The notes beneath the pieces were generated by a model. The model searched no databases, had not been told where the DNA came from, and saw only the letters and a list, made by a program, of their open reading frames with translations. Of a stretch of DNA of 64,000 bases, positions 45,003 to 53,601 are shown piece by piece. The DNA comes from Paenibacillus sp. YYML68 (lineage in GTDB: Bacteria > Bacillota > Bacilli > Paenibacillales > NBRC-103111). The DNA lies in assembly GCF_027923405.1 (NCBI RefSeq), contig NZ_BQYI01000001.1, positions 2,458,501 to 2,522,500 on the forward strand, in the 5' to 3' direction. A program made the position numbers and the translations under genes. The stretch's first letter is position 1; each line of letters opens with the position of its first letter.

Positions 45003-46523
45003 ATGGCTACCGAGCAATGGGAAACGAAATGGACCTCGTTCAAGCAATATTTGAAGAAGATGAAGAGCTATGAGGAAGCGATCGGGCTCATCTATTGGGA
45101 TATGCGCACCGGGGCGCCGAAGAAGGGACTTGGTGCCCGTTCTGAGGTGGTTGGCGAGCTGTCGGGCGAGCTGTTCAAGCTGTCGGTGTCTGACGAGATG
45201 GCTGCCTATATTGATTATTTCACGGAGACTGAGCATGCGGCTCGCTTGAGCGATATCGACCGCCGGATCGTAGCGGAATGCCGCAAGGAGCTTGACCGCA
45301 GTCGCAAAATTCCTCCCGCCCGTTACCAGGAGTACGTCGTGCTGACGTCGCAATCCGAATCGGCTTGGGAGGAGGCGAAGGAGAAGTCAGACTTCGATTC
45401 GTTCCGTCCATATCTAGAGAAGATCGTGGCGATGAATCTGGAATTCATCGAGCTGTGGGGCTATGAAGGGCACAAGTACAACACGCTGCTTGACATGTAC
45501 GAGCCAGGCATGACCGTGAGTAAGCTCGATCAAGTGTTCGGCGCGCTGCGGGAGCAGGTCGTCCCACTGCTGTCCGACATACAGTCTTCACCTCATCGGC
45601 CGGATACGAGCTTCCTGAGGCAGTCGTTCGATAAGGAGAAGCAGAAGCGGTTCAGCCTGTTCATCCTCGAGCAGATGGGCTACGACTTCGAGGCGGGAAG
45701 GCTCGACGAGACTGTACATCCGTTCGCGACAGGACTCAATCCGGGAGATGTGCGCATTACGACGCGTTACTTGCTCGACGATGTGAACAGCGCCTTGTTC
45801 GGCACGATTCACGAGGGTGGACATGCGCTGTATGAGCAGAACATCTCGATGGAGCTGCTCGGCACGCCGCTGTGCACCGGTACGTCGATGGGCATTCACG
45901 AGTCACAGTCCCGCTTCTGGGAAAATACGATCGGACGCAGCCGTCCGTTCTGGAGCCGTTACTTCCGCGATGTGCAGCAGCATTATCCCGGCCAGTTCGA
46001 TCAGGTGACGGCGGAGTCGTTCTATCTCGCGACGAACGAGGTGAAGCCATCGCTCATTCGCATCGAGGCCGATGAGCTTACGTATAATCTGCACATCATG
46101 ATCCGCTATGAGCTGGAGAAGGCGCTGTTCGACGGCTCCCTTCAAGTGGCGGACCTGCCGTCCGCATGGAATGAGAAGTACCGCGAGTACTTAGGCGTGA
46201 CACCTTCAACGAATGGCGAAGGTGTGCTGCAGGATGTGCACTGGTCAGCAGGATTATTTGGATATTTCCCATCGTACGCGCTAGGCAACATGTACGCAGC
46301 TCAGATCGCAAGGACGCTCGACCGGGAGCTCGGCGGCATGGATACGCTTGTGGCGGAGGGCCGACTGCTGCCGATTAAGGAGTGGCTCGCAGACCGCATC
46401 TACAGGCACGGTAAGAGCTTAACGCCAGCTGAGATTATTCAGCGTGTGACCGGCGAGGAGCTGAACCCGGCATATCTCGTTGATTATTTGCGGGCCAAGT
46501 ACAGTGACATCTATAAGTTGTAG
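45003..46523 (+). CDS. M32 family metallocarboxypeptidase (Taq-type)
   Basis: 506 residues, all-helical. The zinc motif HEGGH (His270-His274) with the downstream IHESQSRFWEN glutamate defines M32. It removes C-terminal residues from peptides, broadly. ATG with AAAGGAAGG upstream. The MsrA-like gene follows after 4 nt, without a strong ribosome site of its own, so coupling is likely. Confidence 0.92.
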   Translation: MATEQWETKWTSFKQYLKKMKSYEEAIGLIYWDMRTGAPKKGLGARSEVVGELSGELFKLSVSDEMAAYIDYFTETEHAARLSDIDRRIVAECRKELDRSRKIPPARYQEYVVLTSQSESAWEEAKEKSDFDSFRPYLEKIVAMNLEFIELWGYEGHKYNTLLDMYEPGMTVSKLDQVFGALREQVVPLLSDIQSSPHRPDTSFLRQSFDKEKQKRFSLFILEQMGYDFEAGRLDETVHPFATGLNPGDVRITTRYLLDDVNSALFGTIHEGGHALYEQNISMELLGTPLCTGTSMGIHESQSRFWENTIGRSRPFWSRYFRDVQQHYPGQFDQVTAESFYLATNEVKPSLIRIEADELTYNLHIMIRYELEKALFDGSLQVADLPSAWNEKYREYLGVTPSTNGEGVLQDVHWSAGLFGYFPSYALGNMYAAQIARTLDRELGGMDTLVAEGRLLPIKEWLADRIYRHGKSLTPAEIIQRVTGEELNPAYLVDYLRAKYSDIYKL

Positions 46524-46527
46524 CAGC

Positions 46528-47154
46528 ATGAGTATTCACACGATCACACTCGGCATGGGCTGCTTCTGGAGCCCGGATGCGCTGTTCGGCTCGCTGCCTG
46601 GCGTCGTACGGACGTGTACGGGCTATGCGGGTGGGACAACGGCTGGCCCGACCTACAGGAGTATGGGCGACCATACGGAGATGGTGGAGGTTGTATACGA
46701 CGAGGCACAGCTGACTCTGGAACGGATTCTCGACGTATTCTGGAGTCACCATAGCCCGCTGAACATCAACGACTATAAGGGTCGCCAGTATCAGTCGATA
46801 CTGCTCTATCGCGATTCGGAGCAACTGGAGCGGATCGAAGCGGCGCTGGAGGCGATAGAGCGACGAGAAGGCACCAGGCCGGCAACGGATGTGATGCCAC
46901 TCCTCAGCTTCACCCCTGCCGAGGAGCGGCATCAGAAATATTACTTGAAGCGATACCCTGATGCTGTCGGGAAGCTGCGCAGTCTGTATCGAGATGAGGC
47001 TGCACTGACCGAGTCGACGGTTGCGGCCCGACTGAACGGGCTGGCGAAGGGCTATACGAATTTGACCGCGATTACCGACGAGATAAGAGGTTGGGTAATC
47101 GATGAGTCCGAGCGCGAGAGACTGCTGCAGCTTGTGAGAAGTATCAAATGGTAA
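46528..47154 (+). CDS. MsrA-like peptide methionine sulfoxide reductase
   Basis: 208 residues from ATG 46528. Nucleophile Cys12 lies in GMGCFWSPDALFG; the canonical GCFWGxE is replaced by SPD, Glu51 in GDHTEMVEV is present and the usual DxGxQYRS block reads NDYKGRQYQS. The only other Cys is Cys30 in RTCTGYAGG, a position different from the usual C-terminal resolving cysteines. It reduces methionine-S-sulfoxide if active. A conserved variant subfamily or a divergent activity are both possible. Confidence 0.8.
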   Translation: MSIHTITLGMGCFWSPDALFGSLPGVVRTCTGYAGGTTAGPTYRSMGDHTEMVEVVYDEAQLTLERILDVFWSHHSPLNINDYKGRQYQSILLYRDSEQLERIEAALEAIERREGTRPATDVMPLLSFTPAEERHQKYYLKRYPDAVGKLRSLYRDEAALTESTVAARLNGLAKGYTNLTAITDEIRGWVIDESERERLLQLVRSIKW

Positions 47155-47160
47155 ATAACG

Positions 47161-47196
47161 AACCGTCATGGCGATGAGTGCCTGACGGTTTTTTTT
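47161..47196 (+). terminator. Rho-independent terminator after msrA-like gene
   Basis: AACCGTCA pairs with TGACGGTT, with an inner GGC/GCC pair, followed by eight T. Confidence 0.92.
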
Positions 47197-47296
47197 CGTC
47201 CACCTAGAGCTTGATAACGTATGCATGCCTTCACCTCGGTCTGGGCTCGTGCATAAGATATCGTACTACAACCAACAGGACGATGGAGGGATTCAT

Positions 47297-48328
47297 ATGA
47301 AGGGGAGCAGACGGAAGGGATGGATGGCGGCAGCAACAGCTGTCGTGCTGGCCGCGGCTATGCTCGTGATAGGCTGCACGAATGGCAATTCCGATGGCGG
47401 GCTTACGAAGGTTCGCGTAGGTGAGGTGACGCGCTCGATCTTCTATGCGCCGCAGTATGTCGCATTGGAGCGAGGCTACTTCAAGGAGCAGGGACTCGAG
47501 GTCGAGCTGACGACGACGTTCGGCGGCGATAAGACGATGACGACGCTGCTGTCTGGCGGCATCGATGTCGCATTGGTCGGCTCGGAGACGTCGATCTATG
47601 TGCATCAGCAGGGCAGCGACGATCCGGTGATCAACTTTGCGCAGCTGACACAGACGGATGGCACCTTCCTCGTATCACGCCAGCCCGTTGCTGAGCCGTT
47701 CGATTGGAGCAAGCTGAAGGGCTCTGTGTTCCTCGGACAGCGCAAGGGTGGAATGCCGCAGATGGCGGGCGAATTCACGCTGAAGAAGCACGGCATTGAT
47801 CCGCAGCAAGATCTGCAGCTCATTCAGAACATTGACTATGCCAATATCGCAGCGTCGTTCGCGTCTGGCACAGGTGAGTACGTCCAGCTGTTCGAGCCGC
47901 AGGCTACAGTGTTCCAGAATCAGGGCAAGGGGTACATCGTCGCTTCCTTCGGTGTAGAGAGCGGCAAGCTGCCGTATACGGTGTATATGGCGAAGAAGAG
48001 CTACTTGTCGGGCAACACGGATACGGTGCAAAAGTTCACGAACGCGCTGCAAAAGGCGCAGCTGTGGGTGCAGCAGAGCTCGGCTGCCGACATCGCCTCG
48101 GTAATCGCGCCGTTCTTCCCGGATACGGATATGGCGGTTATCCGCGATGTCGTTGATCGCTACAAAACGCAAGGCTCCTACGCAACAGACGGCATCGTCG
48201 ATGAGGCGGAGTGGAACAACCTGCAGGATGTGATGGAGAAGGCGGGCGAGCTGAAGCGTCGCTCCGAGCACGGTGTGCTCGTCGATAACCGATTTGCGGA
48301 AATGGCGAAAAGCACAGTACAGCCGTAA
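47297..48328 (+). CDS. ABC importer substrate-binding lipoprotein (nitrate/sulfonate/taurine type)
   Basis: 343 residues from ATG 47297 (GGAGGG upstream). Lipobox LVIGC, then an NMT1/SsuA-like fold: VGEVTRSIFYAPQYVALERGYFKEQGLEV, GGIDVALVGSE, and LKGSVFLGQRKGGMPQ. It delivers a small solute to the permease encoded downstream. No riboswitch or metabolic neighbour suggests whether the ligand is a sulfonate, a pyrimidine or another compound. Confidence 0.85.
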   Translation: MKGSRRKGWMAAATAVVLAAAMLVIGCTNGNSDGGLTKVRVGEVTRSIFYAPQYVALERGYFKEQGLEVELTTTFGGDKTMTTLLSGGIDVALVGSETSIYVHQQGSDDPVINFAQLTQTDGTFLVSRQPVAEPFDWSKLKGSVFLGQRKGGMPQMAGEFTLKKHGIDPQQDLQLIQNIDYANIAASFASGTGEYVQLFEPQATVFQNQGKGYIVASFGVESGKLPYTVYMAKKSYLSGNTDTVQKFTNALQKAQLWVQQSSAADIASVIAPFFPDTDMAVIRDVVDRYKTQGSYATDGIVDEAEWNNLQDVMEKAGELKRRSEHGVLVDNRFAEMAKSTVQP

Positions 48329-48400
48329 TTATGGCTGTGGCGGACGCAGCGGTCGTCATAGGGCCGCTGCTGAATCTGGCCATAAGGAGGAGGTGCATCG

Positions 48401-49237
48401 ATGGATACGGCTGCCATAGAGCTGAAGGGCGTGTCGCACGTCTATGTTAACGCGAAGGGTGCTTACGCGGCGCTGCAGGCGATCGACCTGCGGCTTGAGC
48501 CCGGTGAATTCGTCAGCTTGATCGGACCGAGCGGCTGCGGGAAGACGACCGTGCTGTCGCTGATGAGCGGCTTGCTGACGCCGAGTGTCGGCTCGGTACG
48601 AATTGACGGCGAGCTCATCAAGAGACCGACGCCGAAGGTCGGGTATATGCTTCAGCAGGATTACTTGTTCCCATGGCGGACGATTGAGGAGAACGTCATG
48701 CTCGGGCTTGAGCTGCTCGGACGAATGAGTGAAGCGGATCAGAGCTACGTCCGCGAGCTGCTGGCCGAGATGGGGCTGCTTGCCTTCCGCAAAGCGTATC
48801 CTTGGCAGCTGTCGGGCGGGATGCGCCAGCGTGCCAGTCTGGTGCGGACGCTGGCGACTAGGCCGGGCATTCTGCTGCTCGACGAGCCGTTCTCAGCGCT
48901 CGACTACCAGACGAAGCTGCAGCTGGAGGGGCTCGTCGTCAGCACGCTGAAGGAGCGGGGCAAGACGGCTGTGCTGGTGACGCACGATATTGCCGAGGCG
49001 ATCGCGATGAGCGACCGTATTATCGTGCTCCAGCCAAGACCGGGTCGTGTGCTGGCTGACGTGACCGTACCCGATGACATTCGTCAAGCCGACCCGTTGT
49101 CGGCGAGGGAGAAGGAAGGCTTCCACGGACTGTTTCGCAGTCTGTGGTCGATGTTCGAGCAGATGGAGCAGACCGAAGAGCTGGAGCGGAAGGAGGGTGA
49201 AGCAAGTGGAGAGACCAACACTGAAGGAACGCCGTGA
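48401..49237 (+). CDS. ABC importer ATP-binding protein (SsuB/TauB-like)
   Basis: 278 residues. Walker A GPSGCGKTT, Q-loop YMLQQDYLFPWRT, signature LSGGMRQRASLVRT, Walker B ILLLDEPFSALD, switch VTHDIAEAIAM. The YMLQQDYLFPWRT Q-loop with LSGGMRQR is typical of the nitrate/sulfonate/taurine group. ATG with GGAGGAGG upstream. The 3' end overlaps the permease by 32 nt. Confidence 0.92.
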   Translation: MDTAAIELKGVSHVYVNAKGAYAALQAIDLRLEPGEFVSLIGPSGCGKTTVLSLMSGLLTPSVGSVRIDGELIKRPTPKVGYMLQQDYLFPWRTIEENVMLGLELLGRMSEADQSYVRELLAEMGLLAFRKAYPWQLSGGMRQRASLVRTLATRPGILLLDEPFSALDYQTKLQLEGLVVSTLKERGKTAVLVTHDIAEAIAMSDRIIVLQPRPGRVLADVTVPDDIRQADPLSAREKEGFHGLFRSLWSMFEQMEQTEELERKEGEASGETNTEGTP

Positions 49238-50039
49238 AGAGCTGGAGCAGCTGACGCGGCAGGTGCGCGGTCAATACGTGCGGATGGAACGCAAGCGAAC
49301 GCTCTATGTAAGGCTAACTCAGCTGTCTCTGCTCGTCATGTTTCTTGTGATGTGGGAGGCCGCGGCTAGACTGCGCTGGATCGACGGCTTGCTGTTCAGC
49401 TCTCCGAGCCGAGTCGGGATGACGATCTATGAGAAGACGATGGACGGCTCGCTCTTGCTGCACACGGGTGTTACCGTGTGGGAGACGATTGTCGGTTTTC
49501 TGCTTGGCACCTTGGTCGGTACGGCGGTTGCTGCGCTTCTATGGTTCTCGCCGTTTCTATCCCGCGTGCTGGACCCGTACATCGTCGTGCTGAACAGCTT
49601 GCCGAAGGTGGCGCTGGGGCCGTTGTTCATCGTGGCGCTCGGACCGGGGGCGTTATCGATTATCGCGACGACGCTGTCCATCACCGTCATTATAACGATA
49701 TTGGTTGTGTATAACAGCTTCCGCGAGGTGGACCCGCAGCTCGTGAAGGTCGTGCAGCTGTTCGGCGCAAGACGGGGCACTATTTTTCGTAAGGTCATCC
49801 TGCCCTCCTCATACGCGACGATTGTGTCGACCTTGAAGGTGAACGTCGGTCTGTCCTGGGTCGGGGTTATCGTCGGGGAGTTTCTCGTATCGAAGCAGGG
49901 GCTTGGGTATTTGATCATTTACGGCTTTCAGGTGTTCAACTTTACGATCGTCATTGCGAGCGTCACGGTCATTGCTGTAGCCGCTACGCTGATGTACCAA
50001 GCGGTCGCGTTCGTGGAGGGAAGACTGGTGCGGCGATGA
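49206..50039 (+). CDS. ABC importer permease (SsuC/TauC-like)
   Basis: 277 residues from GTG 49206, for which AGGAGGG is 8 nt upstream; a GTG at 49197 sits on the ribosome site itself. About six transmembrane helices with EAA-type loop QLFGARRGTIFRKVILPSSYATIVSTLKV. It completes the three-gene importer. Hydrophilic N-terminal ~25 residues are charged and coiled. Confidence 0.9.
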   Translation: MERPTLKERREELEQLTRQVRGQYVRMERKRTLYVRLTQLSLLVMFLVMWEAAARLRWIDGLLFSSPSRVGMTIYEKTMDGSLLLHTGVTVWETIVGFLLGTLVGTAVAALLWFSPFLSRVLDPYIVVLNSLPKVALGPLFIVALGPGALSIIATTLSITVIITILVVYNSFREVDPQLVKVVQLFGARRGTIFRKVILPSSYATIVSTLKVNVGLSWVGVIVGEFLVSKQGLGYLIIYGFQVFNFTIVIASVTVIAVAATLMYQAVAFVEGRLVRR

Positions 50040-50055
50040 GTGAATCGGATTAACG

Positions 50056-50089
50056 AAGGCGTATGCGAACGGGCATGCGTCTTTTTTTT
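50056..50089 (+). terminator. Rho-independent terminator of the importer operon
   Basis: AGGCGTATGC pairs with GCATGCGTCT (two G-U pairs) around GAACGG, followed by eight T. Confidence 0.88.
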
Positions 50090-50185
50090 GACCCTATGGA
50101 TAACAGGAGGGTGGAAGTCGGCTTGCAGAAGCATTAAGATGAAGAGACTGGACGTGATTACGGACAAGCTGAAGGGGGAAGGGCG

Positions 50186-51154
50186 ATGGGAATACGGGTG
50201 ATCAAAACAGCGATAGCTGTCATGCTATCGATCTATATCGCACAAATGCTCGGTCTCGACTCGCCGCTGGCTACCGGCCTCTTGGCGGTGCTTGGCGTCG
50301 ATGTGACGAAGCGCAAAGGAATCGCGACCTCGCTGCAGCGCATCGCGGCTTCGATCATTGGCCTCTTGTTCAGCTTCGGCATGTTCTGGCTGCTCGGCTT
50401 CCACGTATGGACGATCGGCCTCTACGTATTGGTGCTGTACCCGATTCTGAGCAGACTGAAGCTGAAGGACGGCATCGTCACGAGCTCTGTCATTATGTTC
50501 CATGTATTCGCTGAGGGAGCGGTGACCTACGAGCTGCTCTTGAATGAGGTGGCGCTGCTCATCGTCGGACTCGGAACGGCTACGCTCGTGAACGTCATCT
50601 ATATGCCCAGAGAGGACAAGCAGCTGCAGCAATACCGGCTCGAGGTCGAGGAGCGCTTCTCGATCATATTCCGGGAGCTCGCGCATCATCTAAGGGATGT
50701 GACCTACATCTGGAGCGGGCAGGAGCTGCTCGAATGCGATGAGCTGCTGCTGAAGGCGCGAGAGGCGGCTAAGCGCAAGGCGGATAACAGCTTCGTGAAC
50801 GTGATCGGTGGGGAGTGGGGCGTCTACTTCTATATGAGGCAACGACAGCTGGATGCGATCGGGCGCATGGCGCAGCTCGTCGCTAGGGTGTATCAGACGC
50901 TGCCGCACGGCGAGCTGCTCGCTTCGGTGTTTGAGGGTCTGAGCGAGGACGTGAAGGTTGCGCATTACACGGGGCGAACGGAGCGCAAGCTGCTGGAGCT
51001 CGAGCAGCAATTCAAGCAGATGAGTCTGCCTGTGACTCGGGAGGAGTTCGAGGTGCGGGCTTGTCTGCTCCAGCTGGCGGAGGAGCTTAAGGATTACTTG
51101 GCTGTCGCAAGGCGGGAGAAGCGTCCGGTCGGCGCTGCCGGAGGGCGCTCCTGA
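50186..51154 (+). CDS. Aromatic acid exporter family-like membrane protein (YqjA/YgaE-like)
   Basis: 322 residues. Four hydrophobic helices in the first ~140 residues (MGIRVIKTAIAVMLSIYIA onwards) followed by a long soluble helical domain (about 150-310) with MPREDKQLQQYRLEVEERF. This matches the ArAE_1 plus C-terminal domain proteins of Bacillales (aromatic acid exporter family). Transport of aromatic acids is a family label, not shown. ATG with GGGGGAAGGGCG upstream. Confidence 0.82.
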   Translation: MGIRVIKTAIAVMLSIYIAQMLGLDSPLATGLLAVLGVDVTKRKGIATSLQRIAASIIGLLFSFGMFWLLGFHVWTIGLYVLVLYPILSRLKLKDGIVTSSVIMFHVFAEGAVTYELLLNEVALLIVGLGTATLVNVIYMPREDKQLQQYRLEVEERFSIIFRELAHHLRDVTYIWSGQELLECDELLLKAREAAKRKADNSFVNVIGGEWGVYFYMRQRQLDAIGRMAQLVARVYQTLPHGELLASVFEGLSEDVKVAHYTGRTERKLLELEQQFKQMSLPVTREEFEVRACLLQLAEELKDYLAVARREKRPVGAAGGRS

Positions 51155-51217
51155 GTCGGGTTGTCTAATTGGTGAGTGAACATCTTGAATGAAAAATAAA
51201 ATATATCAAAAAAGTTA

Positions 51218-51246
51218 TCACACTAGACGAATGTCCTGCATACAAA
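51218..51246 (+). promoter_or_regulatory. Sigma-E-like promoter for cotE
   Basis: TCACACT (51218-51224), 14 nt, CATACAAA (51239-51246), against the mother-cell consensus TCATATT-N14-CATACAAT. B. subtilis cotE has a sigma-E promoter (recalled). Confidence 0.6.
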
Positions 51247-51280
51247 TGTAATGAATGATTGTATGGAGGAGGTTAGAAGG

Positions 51281-51844
51281 ATGTCATTAGATAAAGACTT
51301 GCAAGTCAGAGAGATCTATACGAAGGCTGTCTGCGGCAAAGGACGTAAATTCTCGCAAGTAACCAACACGGTCACTCCGCCTCATGCTCCAACCAGCATA
51401 TTGGGTGCTTGGATCATCAACAACCAATACGACGCGGTGAAGTCAGGGGAGAACGTGGAAGTGGTGGGTACTTACGACATCAACATCTGGTATTCCTACG
51501 ACCGGAATACGAAGACGGATGTGGCGAAGCAAACGGTCTCCTATTGTGAGGTAGTGCCGCTGCATTATGTTGACAAACGGCATAAGCCGTCGACAGCTGA
51601 AGTGACAGCTGTTGCGACCCAGGAGCCGAATTGCGTGGAAGCGAGCATTTCTTCCAGCGGTGACACGGTGCTCATTCGCGTAGAACGCGAATACAAGGTC
51701 GAAATGCTCGCAGAGACGAAGGTTTGCGTGGTGGTAAGCCCTCATGGCTGCGATGATTTCGAAGACAAACATGTAGACTTCGGCACAGACGATGGCGAAT
51801 TCGAGGATCTTGATCCGGATTTGCTCGACGACGATCTGGATTAA
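51281..51844 (+). CDS. cotE: Outer spore coat morphogenetic protein CotE
   Basis: 187 residues from ATG 51281 (GAGGAGG upstream). KAVCGKGRKFSQVTNTV, SILGAWIINNQYDA and YDINIWYSYDRNTKT match B. subtilis CotE, as does the acidic C-terminal tail (DDDLD). CotE directs assembly of the outer spore coat around the forespore. In Bacillus it is directly upstream of mutS-mutL, an order retained here apart from one inserted gene. Confirms an endospore former. Confidence 0.95.
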   Translation: MSLDKDLQVREIYTKAVCGKGRKFSQVTNTVTPPHAPTSILGAWIINNQYDAVKSGENVEVVGTYDINIWYSYDRNTKTDVAKQTVSYCEVVPLHYVDKRHKPSTAEVTAVATQEPNCVEASISSSGDTVLIRVEREYKVEMLAETKVCVVVSPHGCDDFEDKHVDFGTDDGEFEDLDPDLLDDDLD

Positions 51845-51885
51845 TCGGATCTGCTATAATGTATGCCGAATCTTTCGATTTCGGC

Positions 51886-51908
51886 AGAGGGCGTCAGCCC
51901 TCTTTTTT
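51886..51908 (+). terminator. Rho-independent terminator of cotE
   Basis: AGAGGGC-GTCA-GCCCTCT followed by a T run. Confidence 0.92.
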
Positions 51909-51992
51909 GTTTCTTGGGGCGCTGACGCCAAAAATGGGCGGTCAACGCCCCTGCTTCACCTCATGTGACCTCTGATGAACAGGAGGAGCAAT

Positions 51993-53489
51993 ATGCGCGC
52001 TTATCTGCTTCATTCCCGCGAGCCTGGACTCGCGCCGCTGCTCGAGCTGCTGCAGATCGAGCACGGGACAAGGCTGCCCTCCACAGATCGGGAGGAGCGG
52101 CGCATCATCTATTGGGGCAGCTATCATCCAGATAAGGGAGACTCTGAGTCGCTGCAGCCGGTCAAGTCAATCGTCGCCGCGCTGAAGCCGAAGCGGGTGG
52201 CCGAGCTGCTGAGCCTGCAAGGCATCGACTGCCGTCTCGAAGGGGAGGACGCTTCACCGGGAGAACGCTGGACGCACGATTACCGGGTGCCAGTATTCCA
52301 TCTGCAGCCGCTTGCTGTGTTTCACCGCTCGTCAGGTGTGTTCTATTCAGAGGGCAGCCTACAGGTGGCAGGTCGGCGGACAGGCGGTGTCGGTGTCGGT
52401 AGCATTGGTAGTGGCGGTGGCGGTGCTGCGGTGCCGATGGCGCTAAGCCGTGAGACCGAATATGTCGAGCTTGGCACGGAGCAGCCTGGCTACTATGCGA
52501 TGCGCGCGATGCGCGAGGCGGTCAAGACGCTGTACGCGCTCGGTCTTGATTATGGTGTCGTACACGTGCGCGTGCTGGCGAGCGGCGCGCTATGCGTTCG
52601 CAGCGTGGAGGCGATCCCCGAGCTGACGCCGCGACTCGCGAAGCTGTTCGCAGACGCGATGAACAGCTACGACAAGTGGCTTGAGCGCACGAGCACGAGC
52701 GCGAAGCGGCCGGTCATGCTGGGGGCCGACCCCGAATTTCTACTCGTCACAGATCGTGGCAAGGTACGCTTCGCCTCCCAGTTCGTCGGCAAGGACGGTC
52801 CGTTCGGCTGTGATGCGATTATGCTGCCGAGCCGCCGCAAAATATTCCCGCTGGCCGAGCTCCGTCCAGCGCCCAGCACCGACGTCCGCAGGCTGATCGT
52901 CCATCTTCATCATACGATGCAGCTGGCGGCCAAGCAGATTACCGACACCTCGCTGCGCTGGGTAGCGGGCGGGATGCCGGTGCGCGGCTTCCCGCTCGGC
53001 GGCCACATTCACTTCAGCGGCGTCGAGCTGGACGTAGCGCTGCTCCGTGCGCTCGATAACTACATCGCGCTGCCGCTCACGCTGCTTGAGGATGAGCGGA
53101 CAGCAGGGCGCAAGCCGCAGTACGGCTTCCTCGGCGACTTCCGTCGGCAGCGTCATGGCGGCTTCGAATACCGGGTGCTGCCGAGCTGGCTCGTGTCCCC
53201 TGGTGTCGCCAAGGGGGTGCTGGCGCTGGCGAAGCTGGTCGGCGAGCATTACCGTCAGCTGAAGGCGAGGCCGCTCGCCGAATCGGACGTGCTGAAGGCG
53301 TATTACCGGAGCGACAAGAGTCGGATTCGTCCGCTTCTTCCATCGCTATGGCGGGATCTGGAGCGACTGCCGAGCTACAAGGAATATGAGTCTTATTTGC
53401 TGCCGCTGAGGCGCATGATGCTGCAGCAGCGTGCTTGGAATGAGCTGGACGACATTCGTCCGAAGTGGAAAATTACACCTCCGTCGTAA
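51993..53489 (+). CDS. Amidoligase-like (COOH-NH2 ligase type 2) protein between cotE and mutS
   Basis: 498 residues from ATG 51993 (AGGAGGAGC upstream). The C-terminal half has a glutamine-synthetase-like layout: MLGADPEFLLV, FGCDAIMLPSRRK, LAELRPAPSTDVRRL and LGGHIHFSG, the motif set of PhiEco32-like COOH-NH2 ligases. The N-terminal ~130 residues are unassigned, followed by a Gly-rich linker (about 130-145: RTGGVGVGSIGSGGGG). Such enzymes form amide bonds; the neighbour is a spore coat organiser. Function in spores is inferred from position only. Confidence 0.72.
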   Translation: MRAYLLHSREPGLAPLLELLQIEHGTRLPSTDREERRIIYWGSYHPDKGDSESLQPVKSIVAALKPKRVAELLSLQGIDCRLEGEDASPGERWTHDYRVPVFHLQPLAVFHRSSGVFYSEGSLQVAGRRTGGVGVGSIGSGGGGAAVPMALSRETEYVELGTEQPGYYAMRAMREAVKTLYALGLDYGVVHVRVLASGALCVRSVEAIPELTPRLAKLFADAMNSYDKWLERTSTSAKRPVMLGADPEFLLVTDRGKVRFASQFVGKDGPFGCDAIMLPSRRKIFPLAELRPAPSTDVRRLIVHLHHTMQLAAKQITDTSLRWVAGGMPVRGFPLGGHIHFSGVELDVALLRALDNYIALPLTLLEDERTAGRKPQYGFLGDFRRQRHGGFEYRVLPSWLVSPGVAKGVLALAKLVGEHYRQLKARPLAESDVLKAYYRSDKSRIRPLLPSLWRDLERLPSYKEYESYLLPLRRMMLQQRAWNELDDIRPKWKITPPS

Positions 53490-53514
53490 GCAGCGGGTAA
53501 TCTCTATCTTTTCA

Positions 53515-53523
53515 TGCTATACT
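53515..53523 (+). promoter_or_regulatory. Extended -10 promoter upstream of mutS
   Basis: TGCTATACT, extended -10, 79 nt before the mutS ATG. The leader contains an imperfect GACGAT/ATCGTC hairpin near 53538-53566. Confidence 0.5.
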
Positions 53524-53601
53524 AGATAGATGATAGAGACGATTGTCTCGCAAGGGGCGATCGTCTTCTGCTATCCGTTGTGATGCGTGGAGGTTTGAAG
53601 C

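Noticed and set aside
46528-46590. Loss of the MsrA catalytic Glu
   Set aside because: The Asp in GCFWSPD is not the catalytic acid; the Glu in GDHTEMVEV is present, so activity is not excluded.
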